Assembly: GCA_963752495.1 (NCBI GenBank) | Contig: CAVVYJ010000007.1 | Span: forward strand, 1 to 20,470 | Source of the DNA: CAVVYJ01 sp963752495 | Lineage (GTDB): Bacteria > Pseudomonadota > Gammaproteobacteria > Burkholderiales > Methylophilaceae | DNA length: 20,470 nt | Reading direction: 5' to 3' | Shown: positions 1-6,753 of the stretch, piece by piece | Position numbering within the stretch: the stretch's first letter is position 1 | How the letters are laid out: every line of letters begins with the position of its first letter | Notes under the pieces: generated by a model | Told to the model about the DNA's origin: nothing | The model's database searches: none | The model's input: the letters and a program-made list of their open reading frames with translations, nothing else | Position numbers and translations under genes: made by a program

Positions 1-1
1 G

Positions 2-1192
2 CACTCGACAAATAACTTTCCAGAGTTTACAGGTCGTATCTGCCCCGCCCCGTGCGAAGCGGCATGTACGTTAAATATCAATAATGACGCGGTCGGTATT
101 AAATCTATTGAGCATGCGATTATTGATAAAGCTTGGGAAAATAATTGGGTTTTACCACAACCGCCAGCTAACAAGACGGGGAAAAAAATTGCCGTAGTAG
201 GGTCTGGTCCATCAGGTCTGGCTAGTGCACAACAACTTGCGCGTGCAGGCCACAGCGTTGTGGTTTTTGAAAAAAACAGCCGTATTGGTGGCTTGCTGCG
301 CTATGGTATTCCTGATTTCAAAATGGAAAAATCACACATAGATCGGCGCATCAAGCAGATGGAAGTAGAAGGTGTGGAATTTCGGGTAAATCAGCAAGTT
401 GGTGCAAGCGGTGATGGTGATGTGAGCGCTGAGGATTTGCAAAAAGAATTTGATGCGATTGTGTTAGCTGGGGGTGCAGAATTTCCGCGTGATTTACCGG
501 TGGAAGGTCGCGAGCTGGATGGGGTAATGTTCGCCATGGACTTTTTGCCTGCGCAAAATAAAGTAAACGCTGGTGATATTTTGCCAAATCAGGTTAAGGC
601 AACTAATAAACATGTGGTGGTAATTGGTGGCGGTGATACAGGTTCTGACTGTGTGGGAACGTCGAATCGTCATGGTGCACTGAGCGTTACACAATTTGAA
701 TTGATGCCACAGCCGCCAGAAAAGGAAAACAAGTTCTTGGTATGGCCAAACTGGCCGCTAAAGCTACGCACATCTAGCTCACATGAAGAAGGCGCAAACC
801 GTGATTGGTCCATTACCACCAAAAGATTAATTGGCGAAAACGGCAAAGTGACGCATTTGGTAGGCGCTAAAGTTGAATGGGTTGATGGAAAAATGGTTGA
901 GGTTGCAGGCTCTGAGTTTACTATTCCTGCTGACCTAGTGTTGCTTGCAATGGGATTTGTTTCGCCTGTGCAAAAAGTGTTGGATGCATTTGGCGTTGAA
1001 AAAGATGCACGTGGCAATGCTAAAGCGGTCACTGAAGGTTCAGAAAGCTACAAAACTAACAAAGCAAAAGTGTTTGCAGCGGGCGATATGCGTCGCGGAC
1101 AATCTCTAGTTGTGTGGGCAATACGTGAAGGCCGTCAATGTGCACGCGCTGTTGATGAGTTTTTAATGGGCTCGACCGACTTACCACGCTAA
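2..1192 (+). CDS. gltD: Glutamate synthase small subunit, 5' partial
   Basis: Small (beta) subunit of NADPH-dependent glutamate synthase. It takes electrons from NADPH through FAD and iron-sulphur centres and passes them to the large subunit, which makes glutamate from glutamine and 2-oxoglutarate. The open frame begins at base 2 with residues HSTNNFPEF, so the start lies outside the window; about 396 residues remain of roughly 470-490. Seen: the N-terminal cysteine motif CPAPCEAAC for an Fe-S cluster, the first dinucleotide fold GSGPSGLASA, a second fold IGGGDTGSDC, and the C-terminal FAAGDMRRGQSLVVWA typical of the family. gltB would be expected upstream. A hairpin with a T run follows the stop, then hemE. 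This copy is intact; the right-arm copy is wrecked. Confidence 0.95.
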   Translation, partial: HSTNNFPEFTGRICPAPCEAACTLNINNDAVGIKSIEHAIIDKAWENNWVLPQPPANKTGKKIAVVGSGPSGLASAQQLARAGHSVVVFEKNSRIGGLLRYGIPDFKMEKSHIDRRIKQMEVEGVEFRVNQQVGASGDGDVSAEDLQKEFDAIVLAGGAEFPRDLPVEGRELDGVMFAMDFLPAQNKVNAGDILPNQVKATNKHVVVIGGGDTGSDCVGTSNRHGALSVTQFELMPQPPEKENKFLVWPNWPLKLRTSSSHEEGANRDWSITTKRLIGENGKVTHLVGAKVEWVDGKMVEVAGSEFTIPADLVLLAMGFVSPVQKVLDAFGVEKDARGNAKAVTEGSESYKTNKAKVFAAGDMRRGQSLVVWAIREGRQCARAVDEFLMGSTDLPR

Positions 1193-1215
1193 TCTACAAA
1201 CAGCAGTAGAATAAA

Positions 1216-1253
1216 GGGGATACAAGTGTTAACAATGTATCCCCAATTTTTTT
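1216..1253 (+). terminator. Hairpin terminator after gltD
   Basis: GGGGATACA (1216-1224) pairs perfectly with TGTATCCCC (1236-1244) and is followed by a run of seven T at 1247-1253. It lies between the gltD stop and the hemE ribosome binding site, so hemE is probably transcribed at least partly from elsewhere or by read-through. The mirror copy is conserved. Confidence 0.8.
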
Positions 1254-1264
1254 GAGAGTTAAGA

Positions 1265-2329
1265 ATGTCAACATTACAAAATGATACCTTTTTACGCGCC
1301 TTAATGCGCCAGCCAACAGATTACACACCTGTTTGGATGATGCGTCAGGCTGGGCGCTATTTACCAGAGTATCGGATGAGCCGCAAAACGGCAGGTAGTT
1401 TTTTACAACTTTGCAAAAACCCGGATTTTGCCACTGAGGTTACTATTCAGCCACTAGATCGTTACCCACTTTTAGACGCTTCCATTTTGTTCTCCGATAT
1501 TCTCACTGTGCCCGATGCAATGGGCTTGGGGCTGTATTTTGAGGAAGGCGAAGGCCCAAAATTTGAACGCACATTGACGGAAGAGGCCGATATTAAAAAA
1601 TTGTCTGTGCCGGATATGGCCAAGTTGCAATACGTGTTTGATGCGGTTTCCAGCATTCGCAAGGCGTTGAATGGACGGGTGCCGCTTATTGGTTTCGCGG
1701 GTAGCCCATGGACACTCGCTACCTATATGGTTGAAGGCAAAGGCGGTACGGATTTCCTCACCATCAAAAAAATGGCATATGCACGGCCAGATTTATTGCA
1801 TCATATTCTGGATATCACGGCACAAACAGTGATGCAATATCTAAACGCGCAAATTGCTGCAGGTGCACAAGCAGTGATGATATTTGACTCTTGGGGCGGT
1901 GCGCTTTCGCACAACGCTTACACCGAGTTTTCGCTCAACTACATGCAAAAAATTGTGGGCGGATTAACGCGCAACGCAAATGACCGAGTAGTACCGCGCA
2001 TTGTTTTCACCAAAGGCGGCGCACTGTGGCTAGAAGCACAGGCAGAAATTGGTGCAGATGCACTGGGCTTGGACTGGACCGTGGATATTGGCGAAGCGCG
2101 CAAGCGCGTAGGCGATAAAGTCGCATTGCAAGGCAATATGGATCCAGCTATTTTACTCAGCACGCCAGAAGCGATTGAAAAGGAAGTGGCTAGCATTTTA
2201 GCCAGCTATGGTAATGGCAACGGCCATGTATTTAATTTAGGCCACGGCATCACGCAATGGACACCACCCGAGCATGCCGCAGCAATGATAAGCGCGGTGC
2301 GCCAGCACAGCCAGCAGTATCATAAATAA
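1265..2329 (+). CDS. hemE: Uroporphyrinogen decarboxylase
   Basis: Cytoplasmic enzyme of haem biosynthesis that removes four carboxyl groups from uroporphyrinogen III to give coproporphyrinogen III. The 354-residue length is typical of bacterial HemE. The N-terminal family signature PVWMMRQAGRYLPEYR is present around residues 22-37, and the second signature GFAGSPWTLATYMVEG near residues 140-156. The ATG is preceded by GAGAG at a suitable distance. It lies 72 bases after gltD, separated by a hairpin terminator, and is followed directly by a bidirectional terminator shared with the convergent cold-shock gene. This copy is intact. Confidence 0.97.
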   Translation: MSTLQNDTFLRALMRQPTDYTPVWMMRQAGRYLPEYRMSRKTAGSFLQLCKNPDFATEVTIQPLDRYPLLDASILFSDILTVPDAMGLGLYFEEGEGPKFERTLTEEADIKKLSVPDMAKLQYVFDAVSSIRKALNGRVPLIGFAGSPWTLATYMVEGKGGTDFLTIKKMAYARPDLLHHILDITAQTVMQYLNAQIAAGAQAVMIFDSWGGALSHNAYTEFSLNYMQKIVGGLTRNANDRVVPRIVFTKGGALWLEAQAEIGADALGLDWTVDIGEARKRVGDKVALQGNMDPAILLSTPEAIEKEVASILASYGNGNGHVFNLGHGITQWTPPEHAAAMISAVRQHSQQYHK

Positions 2330-2330
2330 A

Positions 2331-2356
2331 AAAATGGCCCATAAAGGGCCATTTTT
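2331..2356 (+). terminator. Bidirectional terminator between hemE and csp
   Basis: AAAATGGCCC (2331-2340), loop of five bases, then GGGCCATTTTT (2346-2356). Runs of A before and T after let it work for both convergent genes. A smaller GAGGC/GCCTT-type hairpin lies between it and the csp stop. Confidence 0.85.
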
Positions 2357-2388
2357 AATTAAGGCTTACGCCTCAGGTTTATTGTAAC

Positions 2389-2592
2389 TTAAGCTTTTTG
2401 AATATTTGAAGCTTGTTTACCTTTTGGGCCTTCGGTGATATCGAAAGTTACTTTTTCGTTTTCTTTCAAACTTTTGTAACCGCTATCAACGATTGCTGAG
2501 AAGTGCGCGAATAAATCGTCACCACCGCCATCTGGAGTAATGAACCCAAAACCTTTTGAATCATTAAACCATTTAACTATACCTGTTGCCAT
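2389..2592 (-). CDS. csp: Cold-shock protein, CspA family
   Basis: A 67-residue single cold-shock domain that binds single-stranded RNA or DNA and usually acts as an RNA chaperone. Both nucleic-acid-binding motifs are visible: KGFGFI (RNP1) near residues 16-21 and DLFAHF (RNP2) near residues 28-33, preceded by KWFNDS. The protein is identical in both arms. The 5' region, about 200 bases up to the infA promoter, is AT-rich and holds no other gene. A long leader would fit the cold-shock family, but I could not place a convincing promoter or cold box. Confidence 0.95.
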   Translation of the reverse strand: MATGIVKWFNDSKGFGFITPDGGGDDLFAHFSAIVDSGYKSLKENEKVTFDITEGPKGKQASNIQKA

Positions 2593-2792
2593 ATCTTATA
2601 TCTTTCATACTTTAAAAAGGGAGGCACCCTGAAAATTTGGGTTTTAAAATCTAATGAGCCTAACTTACTTAAAAATTTGCTTAAAAATTTGAAAATTCCA
2701 ATGCCTAACAGGCTTTGTACACGCTAATAGCGATAATAACAAGCAATATTTACATAAAAAGCTATAAATAATTGTTTTTTCAAGTTTTTTTG

Positions 2793-2821
2793 TTGCTAAA
2801 TTGGCCTTGCAAGCCTATACT
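2793..2821 (+). promoter_or_regulatory. Sigma-70 type promoter of infA
   Basis: TTGCTA at 2793-2798, a 17-base spacer, and TATACT at 2816-2821. Transcription would begin about 30 bases before the infA start codon. Both boxes and the spacing are conserved in the right arm while neighbouring bases have changed. Confidence 0.7.
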
Positions 2822-2851
2822 TCGCGCAACTTTAAATTGTATGCAGGTTTT

Positions 2852-2863
2852 GGAGACATTTTG
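2852..2863 (+). promoter_or_regulatory. Ribosome binding site fixing the TTG start of infA
   Basis: GGAG at 2852-2855 sits five bases before TTG. No in-frame ATG exists nearby; the ATG at 2841 is in another frame. The arrangement is the same in the right arm, supporting a genuine TTG start. Confidence 0.75.
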
Positions 2864-3121
2864 GCTAAAGAAGAATTAATTGAGATGAGTGGTGTGGTGA
2901 TGGAAGTATTGCCTGATTCGCGCTACCGCGTGACGCTAGAAAACGAACATCAGCTTATTGCATACGCGGGTGGAAAAATGAAGAAAAACCATATTCGTAT
3001 CTTAGCGGGTGATAAAGTGACACTTGAGCTTTCACCTTACGATATTAATAATGGCCGCATCACCTTTAGGCATATTGAAGCTGGTGGCGGTTCGTTTACA
3101 CCAAGAAGAAAAACTTACTAG
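2861..3121 (+). CDS. infA: Translation initiation factor IF-1
   Basis: IF-1 binds the A site of the 30S subunit and helps IF-2 and IF-3 select the initiator tRNA. The 86-residue OB-fold protein reads MAKEELIEMSGVV at its start and contains GGKMKKNHIRILAGDKV and SPYDINNGRITFRH, which match IF-1 closely. A short basic tail (GSFTPRRKTY) extends beyond the core, as in other betaproteobacterial copies. I place the start at TTG 2861, because the MAKEE beginning follows it and GGAG lies at 2852-2855, five bases upstream. A longer open frame from 2801 would overlap the promoter and is unlikely. A bidirectional terminator follows. Confidence 0.93.
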   Translation: MAKEELIEMSGVVMEVLPDSRYRVTLENEHQLIAYAGGKMKKNHIRILAGDKVTLELSPYDINNGRITFRHIEAGGGSFTPRRKTY

Positions 3122-3143
3122 CTTATTGTAAGTAAGATAAATT

Positions 3144-3168
3144 AAAAGCCCGCAAATGCGGGCTTTTT
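3144..3168 (+). terminator. Bidirectional terminator between infA and cytochrome b561
   Basis: AAAAGCCCGC (3144-3153), loop AAAT, GCGGGCTTTTT (3158-3168). A perfect GC-rich stem with A and T runs on its two sides, serving two convergent genes. Confidence 0.9.
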
Positions 3169-3170
3169 GC

Positions 3171-3758
3171 TTATGGCAACATGCGACTCAAGGTTTCATC
3201 TTTATCGATAAATTTGTGTTTAAGCGCGCCTAGAATATGCACGATAACTATAACTAACAGAATAAATCCAATGACTTCATGCACTTCTACCCAAAAATCA
3301 CGCGCAGGCTTGTTGTCAGTACCAGAAATAAACGAGATGCCAAACCACTTGATGCCATATTTACTGTTGATGGCCATAATAACGCCACTCAACGGCAAGG
3401 CTATCATCAGCAAATAGAGTAGATGGTGTGCACCGGTAGCTATTTTGCGCTCTATGGCTTTATAGCTCGCCAATAATGCGGGCGGCTTATGTGTGAGGCG
3501 CCATAAAACACGGATCACGATAAGCGCAAATAAGGTGACACCAATGGATTTGTGTAGATTAAAGTAGAATGTTCTCGGGGATGCTTCTTCGCTTAATTGC
3601 CAAGTGTAAATTCCCCAATCGAATATATCATAGGCTAACTGCTTTGCACCTTCCTTTGGCAAATCTGCCATATACCAGCCAATGCCAAACATTGCAAAAA
3701 TACCTAGAGCAATAAGCCAGTGTAAAATAATTGCAGTTTTGGTATAACGATTTGTCAT
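3171..3758 (-). CDS. Cytochrome b561 family membrane protein
   Basis: Inner-membrane dihaem cytochrome b of about 195 residues that passes electrons between the quinone pool and another donor or acceptor; the exact partner is not known. Four hydrophobic helices are visible. Candidate haem-ligand histidines lie in LHWLIALGIF near residue 13, in FNLHKSIGV, in the HHLLYLL stretch and in EVHEVIGFILLV; the last helix ends in VIVHILGALKHKF. The ATG at 3758 follows GAGGGG with five bases between, which favours it over a GTG six bases upstream. The gene is divergent from a zinc metallohydrolase, with a CRP-like palindrome between them. Its stop sits just beyond the shared terminator. Confidence 0.9.
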   Translation of the reverse strand: MTNRYTKTAIILHWLIALGIFAMFGIGWYMADLPKEGAKQLAYDIFDWGIYTWQLSEEASPRTFYFNLHKSIGVTLFALIVIRVLWRLTHKPPALLASYKAIERKIATGAHHLLYLLMIALPLSGVIMAINSKYGIKWFGISFISGTDNKPARDFWVEVHEVIGFILLVIVIVHILGALKHKFIDKDETLSRMLP

Positions 3759-3798
3759 AAACACCCCTCTAAAAAATTATTTTATCTTTTTTGTTTTG

Positions 3799-3814
3799 TG
3801 TGACAATCATCACA
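3799..3814. promoter_or_regulatory. CRP-like palindrome TGTGA-N6-TCACA
   Basis: A perfect TGTGA-CAATCA-TCACA sits in the 112-base region between the divergent cytochrome b561 and metallohydrolase genes. It matches the binding half-sites of the CRP/Vfr branch of the CRP-FNR family. The same 16 bases occur in the right arm, though the nearby intergenic sequence has changed. Regulation of one or both genes is inferred from position only. Confidence 0.6.
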
Positions 3815-3870
3815 ACAAGTTTGTTCAGGTAATCATAACATTTTAATTTGTAAAAAATTGAAAGTACCCA

Positions 3871-4815
3871 ATGAAGCAAATCATAAGCATACGAATTTTT
3901 TTACATTTATTAATATTACTATCGCTTGCTGGATGTGTTAGCGGTAAAACTGCTGGCTCTAATCAGGCGTTTTTAGAAGATATTGGCGATGGTATTTATG
4001 TGCATCATGGTAAACATTTGGATATTGATGTAGGTTACCAAGGAGACATTTGCAATATCAGCGTAATCGTTGGTAGCAAAGGCGTGGCTGTAGTTGATAC
4101 AGGCGGTAGCCTTAAGGTGGGCATAGAGCTTCGGTCAGCCATTGCAAAAATCACTAATTTACCGATTCTATATGTGATTAATACACATGTACACCCTGAC
4201 CATATTTTTGGGAATGCTGCATTTATTGCAGATAGACCAGAATTTGTAGGACATGCAAAACTGGCAACAGCCATGCAGTTACGCAAAGAAGCTTATGACA
4301 AGCTTAATGTGAAATACTTGGGAGATGATGCCAAAGGCAGTGAAATCGTTACACCAACGCAAGCAGTTGAAGATACTTTGTTGCTCGATTTGGGCAATAG
4401 AACGCTAAACTTAATTGCTTATCCTGTAGCACATACCAATACGGATATCACCGTAGTTGATAGTAAAACAAGCACATTATTTTCTGGCGATTTGTTGTTC
4501 ATTGAACGTACGCCAGTCATAGAAGGTGATATTAAGGGCTTAATTGCGGCGTTAGAAAAAATTAAAACCTATCAAATAATGCAAGTAGTGCCTGGCCATG
4601 GCCCACAAACTAAAGACTGGCTAGCAGCAATTAATAATGAACAGCGTTACTTAAACGCAGTGCTAGCAGATACTCGTGCCAACATAAAAAAAGGCATCAG
4701 CATGGAAGATACGATGAATACTGCTGCTGCAGGAGAGAAAGATAAATGGCTGTTGTTTGATGTGGCGAATCGTAGAAACGTTAATACCATTTATCCTCAG
4801 TTAGAGTGGGAATAA
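3871..4815 (+). CDS. Metallo-beta-lactamase-fold lipoprotein, quinoprotein relay type
   Basis: A 314-residue zinc hydrolase-fold protein with a lipoprotein signal peptide: a hydrophobic stretch at residues 8-20 and the lipobox SLAGC with Cys22, so it is probably anchored in the periplasm. Zinc ligands are visible: THVHPDH (His106, His108, Asp110, His111), His188 in VAHTNTD, Asp207 in SGDLLF and His243 in PGHG. The architecture and the C-terminal RRNV...LEWE ending resemble proteins named quinoprotein relay system zinc metallohydrolase, which occur beside PQQ-dependent dehydrogenases and c-type cytochromes; the substrate is unknown. The divergent cytochrome b561 is a reasonable electron-transfer partner. 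The start has only a weak ribosome site. Confidence 0.88.
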   Translation: MKQIISIRIFLHLLILLSLAGCVSGKTAGSNQAFLEDIGDGIYVHHGKHLDIDVGYQGDICNISVIVGSKGVAVVDTGGSLKVGIELRSAIAKITNLPILYVINTHVHPDHIFGNAAFIADRPEFVGHAKLATAMQLRKEAYDKLNVKYLGDDAKGSEIVTPTQAVEDTLLLDLGNRTLNLIAYPVAHTNTDITVVDSKTSTLFSGDLLFIERTPVIEGDIKGLIAALEKIKTYQIMQVVPGHGPQTKDWLAAINNEQRYLNAVLADTRANIKKGISMEDTMNTAAAGEKDKWLLFDVANRRNVNTIYPQLEWE

Positions 4816-4849
4816 AGAAGCGGCCCAAATATTTTTGTTGCCGCTACTT
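4815..4849 (+). terminator. Probable bidirectional terminator between metallohydrolase and doxX
   Basis: AAGAAGCGGC (4815-4824) pairs with GCCGCTACTT (4840-4849) with one mismatch across a 15-base loop. It lies between the convergent stops and is conserved in the mirror copy. The long loop and lack of a clean T run make it weaker than the others. Confidence 0.5.
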
Positions 4850-4863
4850 TACTAGGTGAAGAG

Positions 4864-5247
4864 CTACTTCTTTAGATTGTCTAAGCTACAAGCTGTTTGT
4901 GGGTACGTGGACAAAAGCAACATCCCGCCTGCAATACCAATATATAAAAAGAACAATTCCGGAATTTTCATACCTAACACAATGGCTAAAAATACAGCTA
5001 ATACGGCTAGAATAAGTGCAAACAAACGTGTTTTATAACCCACAAATAAAGCCAAGCCTGCTACCAGCTGCACTAAAATAAGCAATGGCGCAAAAACGCT
5101 AGGCAAGCCAAACTGACCTAATGTCACCTGATATTGCATATAGCCATCGGGGCTGGACATAATGGCGCTTAACCGAAGTAAAACCAAGCCTAAAAAGACC
5201 AATGCTAATAAAATACGTGCTGCTGCTGTTTGATATTTTTGCATCAT
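4864..5247 (-). CDS. DoxX family membrane protein
   Basis: A 127-residue integral membrane protein with four predicted helices: around residues 9-29 (ARILLALVFLGLVLLRLSAI), 48-68, 73-92 and 97-115. The helix pattern and LLRLSAI start fit the DoxX/DoxD-like superfamily, named for a subunit of an archaeal thiosulphate:quinone oxidoreductase, but most bacterial members have no proven function. AAGGAATC precedes two tandem ATG codons; either could start, the second having the better spacing. The protein is identical in both arms. It is divergent from the GNAT gene. Confidence 0.82.
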   Translation of the reverse strand: MMQKYQTAAARILLALVFLGLVLLRLSAIMSSPDGYMQYQVTLGQFGLPSVFAPLLILVQLVAGLALFVGYKTRLFALILAVLAVFLAIVLGMKIPELFFLYIGIAGGMLLLSTYPQTACSLDNLKK

Positions 5248-5324
5248 GATTCCTTAAATTTACATAATAATCTCAAGGCTGCATAATGCCTGTTACCTTT
5301 ATGGACTGCAAGCGCCTATTAGTG

Positions 5325-5753
5325 ATGAGCATTAAATTTTATATTAAAGAAGTTAGTTGGGCGAGCCACGAGGCGGAACTGCGCCAAATTCGTGAACAAG
5401 TTTTTATTGTCGAGCAGCATGTGCCTGCCTGGGTGGAATGGGATGCTTATGATGTTGATGCAGTCCATTTACTGGCCTTTGATGAAAAGGACCAGCCGAT
5501 TGGCTGCACACGTATTTTAGATGCTGGCAGAGTTGGACGTATGGCTGTTTATAAAGAATGGCGAAATTGTGGTGTGGGCAAGGCTCTATTGGATAAAGCA
5601 ATCAGCGTTTTAAAGCATAAGAATTATAATAAAGTAGTTTTATCTGCGCAGACGCATGCGATTAAGTTTTACCAAAAGATGGGTTTTGTTGTTACGAGCG
5701 AGCCTTATATCGATGTCAATATTTGGCATGTGGACATGCAACTAATTATTTAA
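5325..5753 (+). CDS. GNAT family N-acetyltransferase
   Basis: A small cytoplasmic acetyl-CoA-dependent acetyltransferase of about 142 residues. The acetyl-CoA pyrophosphate-binding loop (R/Q-x-x-G-x-G/A) appears as RNCGVG, preceded by GRVGRMAVYKEW. The N-terminal IREQVFIVEQHVPAWVEWD and DQPIGCTRIL resemble the ElaA/YjcF-like branch. The substrate is unknown. I prefer the ATG at 5325 (MSIKFYIKE), where family similarity begins, over an upstream ATG at 5286 that would add 13 unrelated residues and abut doxX. Neither start has a strong ribosome site. The right-arm copy differs by one residue in this region (MAVYK versus MGVYK). Confidence 0.85.
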   Translation: MSIKFYIKEVSWASHEAELRQIREQVFIVEQHVPAWVEWDAYDVDAVHLLAFDEKDQPIGCTRILDAGRVGRMAVYKEWRNCGVGKALLDKAISVLKHKNYNKVVLSAQTHAIKFYQKMGFVVTSEPYIDVNIWHVDMQLII

Positions 5754-5770
5754 GTCAGGCAGCAAAATTG

Positions 5771-5776
5771 TATAAT
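5771..5776 (+). promoter_or_regulatory. Probable -10 box of the fae promoter
   Basis: A perfect TATAAT lies 39 bases before the fae start, in the short gap after the GNAT gene, and is conserved in the right arm. The -35 region (ATTTAA) is poor, so an activator or an alternative upstream contact may be involved. The ribosome site AAGGA follows at good spacing. Confidence 0.5.
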
Positions 5777-5815
5777 CACATTTTAGTTTGAGTATCGTTA
5801 ATTTAAGGAAATTTC

Positions 5816-6385
5816 ATGTCAAAAATTATTTTTAAAGCCGGTGAGGCAACAGTTTATAGTGAAGGCAAAGATGTTACAGCAGCTATGCCAGAAATCTTAA
5901 TTGGCACTGTAGATGGTCCGGTAGGTCAAGCATTCGCCAATATGATGGCGCAGAGCAAAGGCCATACTGCTATGTTTGCTGTTCGCGATATTAATCAATT
6001 AGTGCGCCCTGCTTGCATGATGGTGCCAAAAGTGACTTTAAAAGGCAGCACCGATGTCGGTTTGTTTGGTGGAGTAGTCCAAGCAGCAGTAGCAGACGGC
6101 ATTTTAGATGCAGTGATTGAAGGCATTATTCCAAAAGACCAAGTGAACGACCTATGTATTGTTGCGTTACTATGGATAGACCCAGGATGTATTGATTTGG
6201 AAAAAGCAGGTGAGTTAGATAAGGCAGATATGTATAAAAACAACTACGATGCGATTAAGCTTGCTTTAAAACGCGCATTGAACGATGAACCAAGTATTGA
6301 TGAGCTCATTGAAAATCGTCATAAAATTAAGCACTGCATGTGGGAAGATTCTTGGGACAGAAGTAAGATCAAAATCCAGAAATAA
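5816..6385 (+). CDS. fae: Formaldehyde-activating enzyme homologue (Fae2-like)
   Basis: Classical Fae condenses formaldehyde with tetrahydromethanopterin to methylene-tetrahydromethanopterin in methylotroph cytoplasm. This 189-residue homologue shares the fold: GEATV near residue 9, ILIGTVDGPVGQAFANMM, LVRPACMMVPKVT, VIEGIIPKDQVNDLCIVAL, then YDAIKLALKRALNDEPSIDEL. It is diverged. The segment aligning with the catalytic N-terminal histidine of the characterised enzyme (EVAH there) reads DVTAAMPE, and no histidine occurs before HTAMF near residue 50. It is probably a paralogue (Fae2 type), not the main enzyme; a sensory, carrier or weak catalytic role is possible. The last six residues arise because a base missing after TGGGA, compared with the right arm, shifts the frame; the right copy ends in SWDQK. 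Confidence 0.85.
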   Translation: MSKIIFKAGEATVYSEGKDVTAAMPEILIGTVDGPVGQAFANMMAQSKGHTAMFAVRDINQLVRPACMMVPKVTLKGSTDVGLFGGVVQAAVADGILDAVIEGIIPKDQVNDLCIVALLWIDPGCIDLEKAGELDKADMYKNNYDAIKLALKRALNDEPSIDELIENRHKIKHCMWEDSWDRSKIKIQK

Positions 6386-6406
6386 AGGAACAAAAGTACT
6401 TAATTC

Positions 6407-6435
6407 TTGCCAAAAGACTTAAAGCTTTTTACTAT
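6407..6435 (+). promoter_or_regulatory. Promoter of the small unknown gene
   Basis: TTGCCA at 6407-6412, a 17-base spacer, and TACTAT at 6430-6435. The boxes and spacing are conserved in the right arm. Transcription would start about 25-30 bases before the ATG at 6469. Confidence 0.6.
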
Positions 6436-6468
6436 AAGCTAAGCATGTGAATATTAAAGGAGCGGGCT

Positions 6469-6699
6469 ATGGCTGAGCAAAATGTATGTAAGGAGGCGTT
6501 CGATAGACTTTGCGAGGACGTGAATTCGGACAAAAAATATGCAATCGACGAATCCGATTATTGGTTGTTTGAGTTAGGTTTTCGTTCAGCAATCGAAGAA
6601 TTGTTAACAATTGCGGATGCTGGCATGCAGTCTCGTAAATTTGTTTCACCCCGCTTTCAAATGCTAGCAGAGCGAATTTTGCATTCGCGCCCGCACTAA
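6469..6699 (+). CDS. Small conserved protein of unknown function
   Basis: A 76-residue soluble protein that I do not recognise. It begins MAEQNVCKEAFDRLCEDV and is mixed-charge, mostly helical in appearance, with two cysteines (residues 7 and 15). Two runs, ESDYWLFELGFRSAIEELL and SPRFQMLAERILHSR, look like amphipathic helices. There is no signal peptide or membrane segment. It is a real gene: it has its own promoter, a strong AAGGAG ribosome site seven bases upstream and a terminator, and the right-arm copy differs by only two residues (LTIADAGM versus LAIADAGT). It follows fae on the same strand but as a separate transcription unit. Confidence 0.75.
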   Translation: MAEQNVCKEAFDRLCEDVNSDKKYAIDESDYWLFELGFRSAIEELLTIADAGMQSRKFVSPRFQMLAERILHSRPH

Positions 6700-6712
6700 G
6701 CATTAATAACAG

Positions 6713-6738
6713 AAAAAGTAGCTCCGGCTACTTTTTTT
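6713..6738 (+). terminator. Hairpin terminator after the small gene
   Basis: AAAAAGTAGC (6713-6722), loop TCCG, GCTAC followed by a run of seven T (6727-6738). A classic intrinsic terminator, conserved in the mirror copy. Confidence 0.88.
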
Positions 6739-6753
6739 ATTTATAAGGACAAT

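Noticed and set aside
2801..2860. Longer infA start giving a 106-residue protein
   Set aside because: The extra 20 codons overlap the promoter's -10 box and are unlike any IF-1 N-terminus; TTG 2861 with GGAG fits better.
4856..5038. Forward open frame of 60 residues inside doxX
   Set aside because: It is antisense to the clearly conserved DoxX membrane protein and has no ribosome site.
5286..5324. Upstream ATG for the GNAT protein
   Set aside because: The added MPVTFMDCKRLLV stretch does not look like family sequence and lacks a ribosome site; kept only as an alternative.
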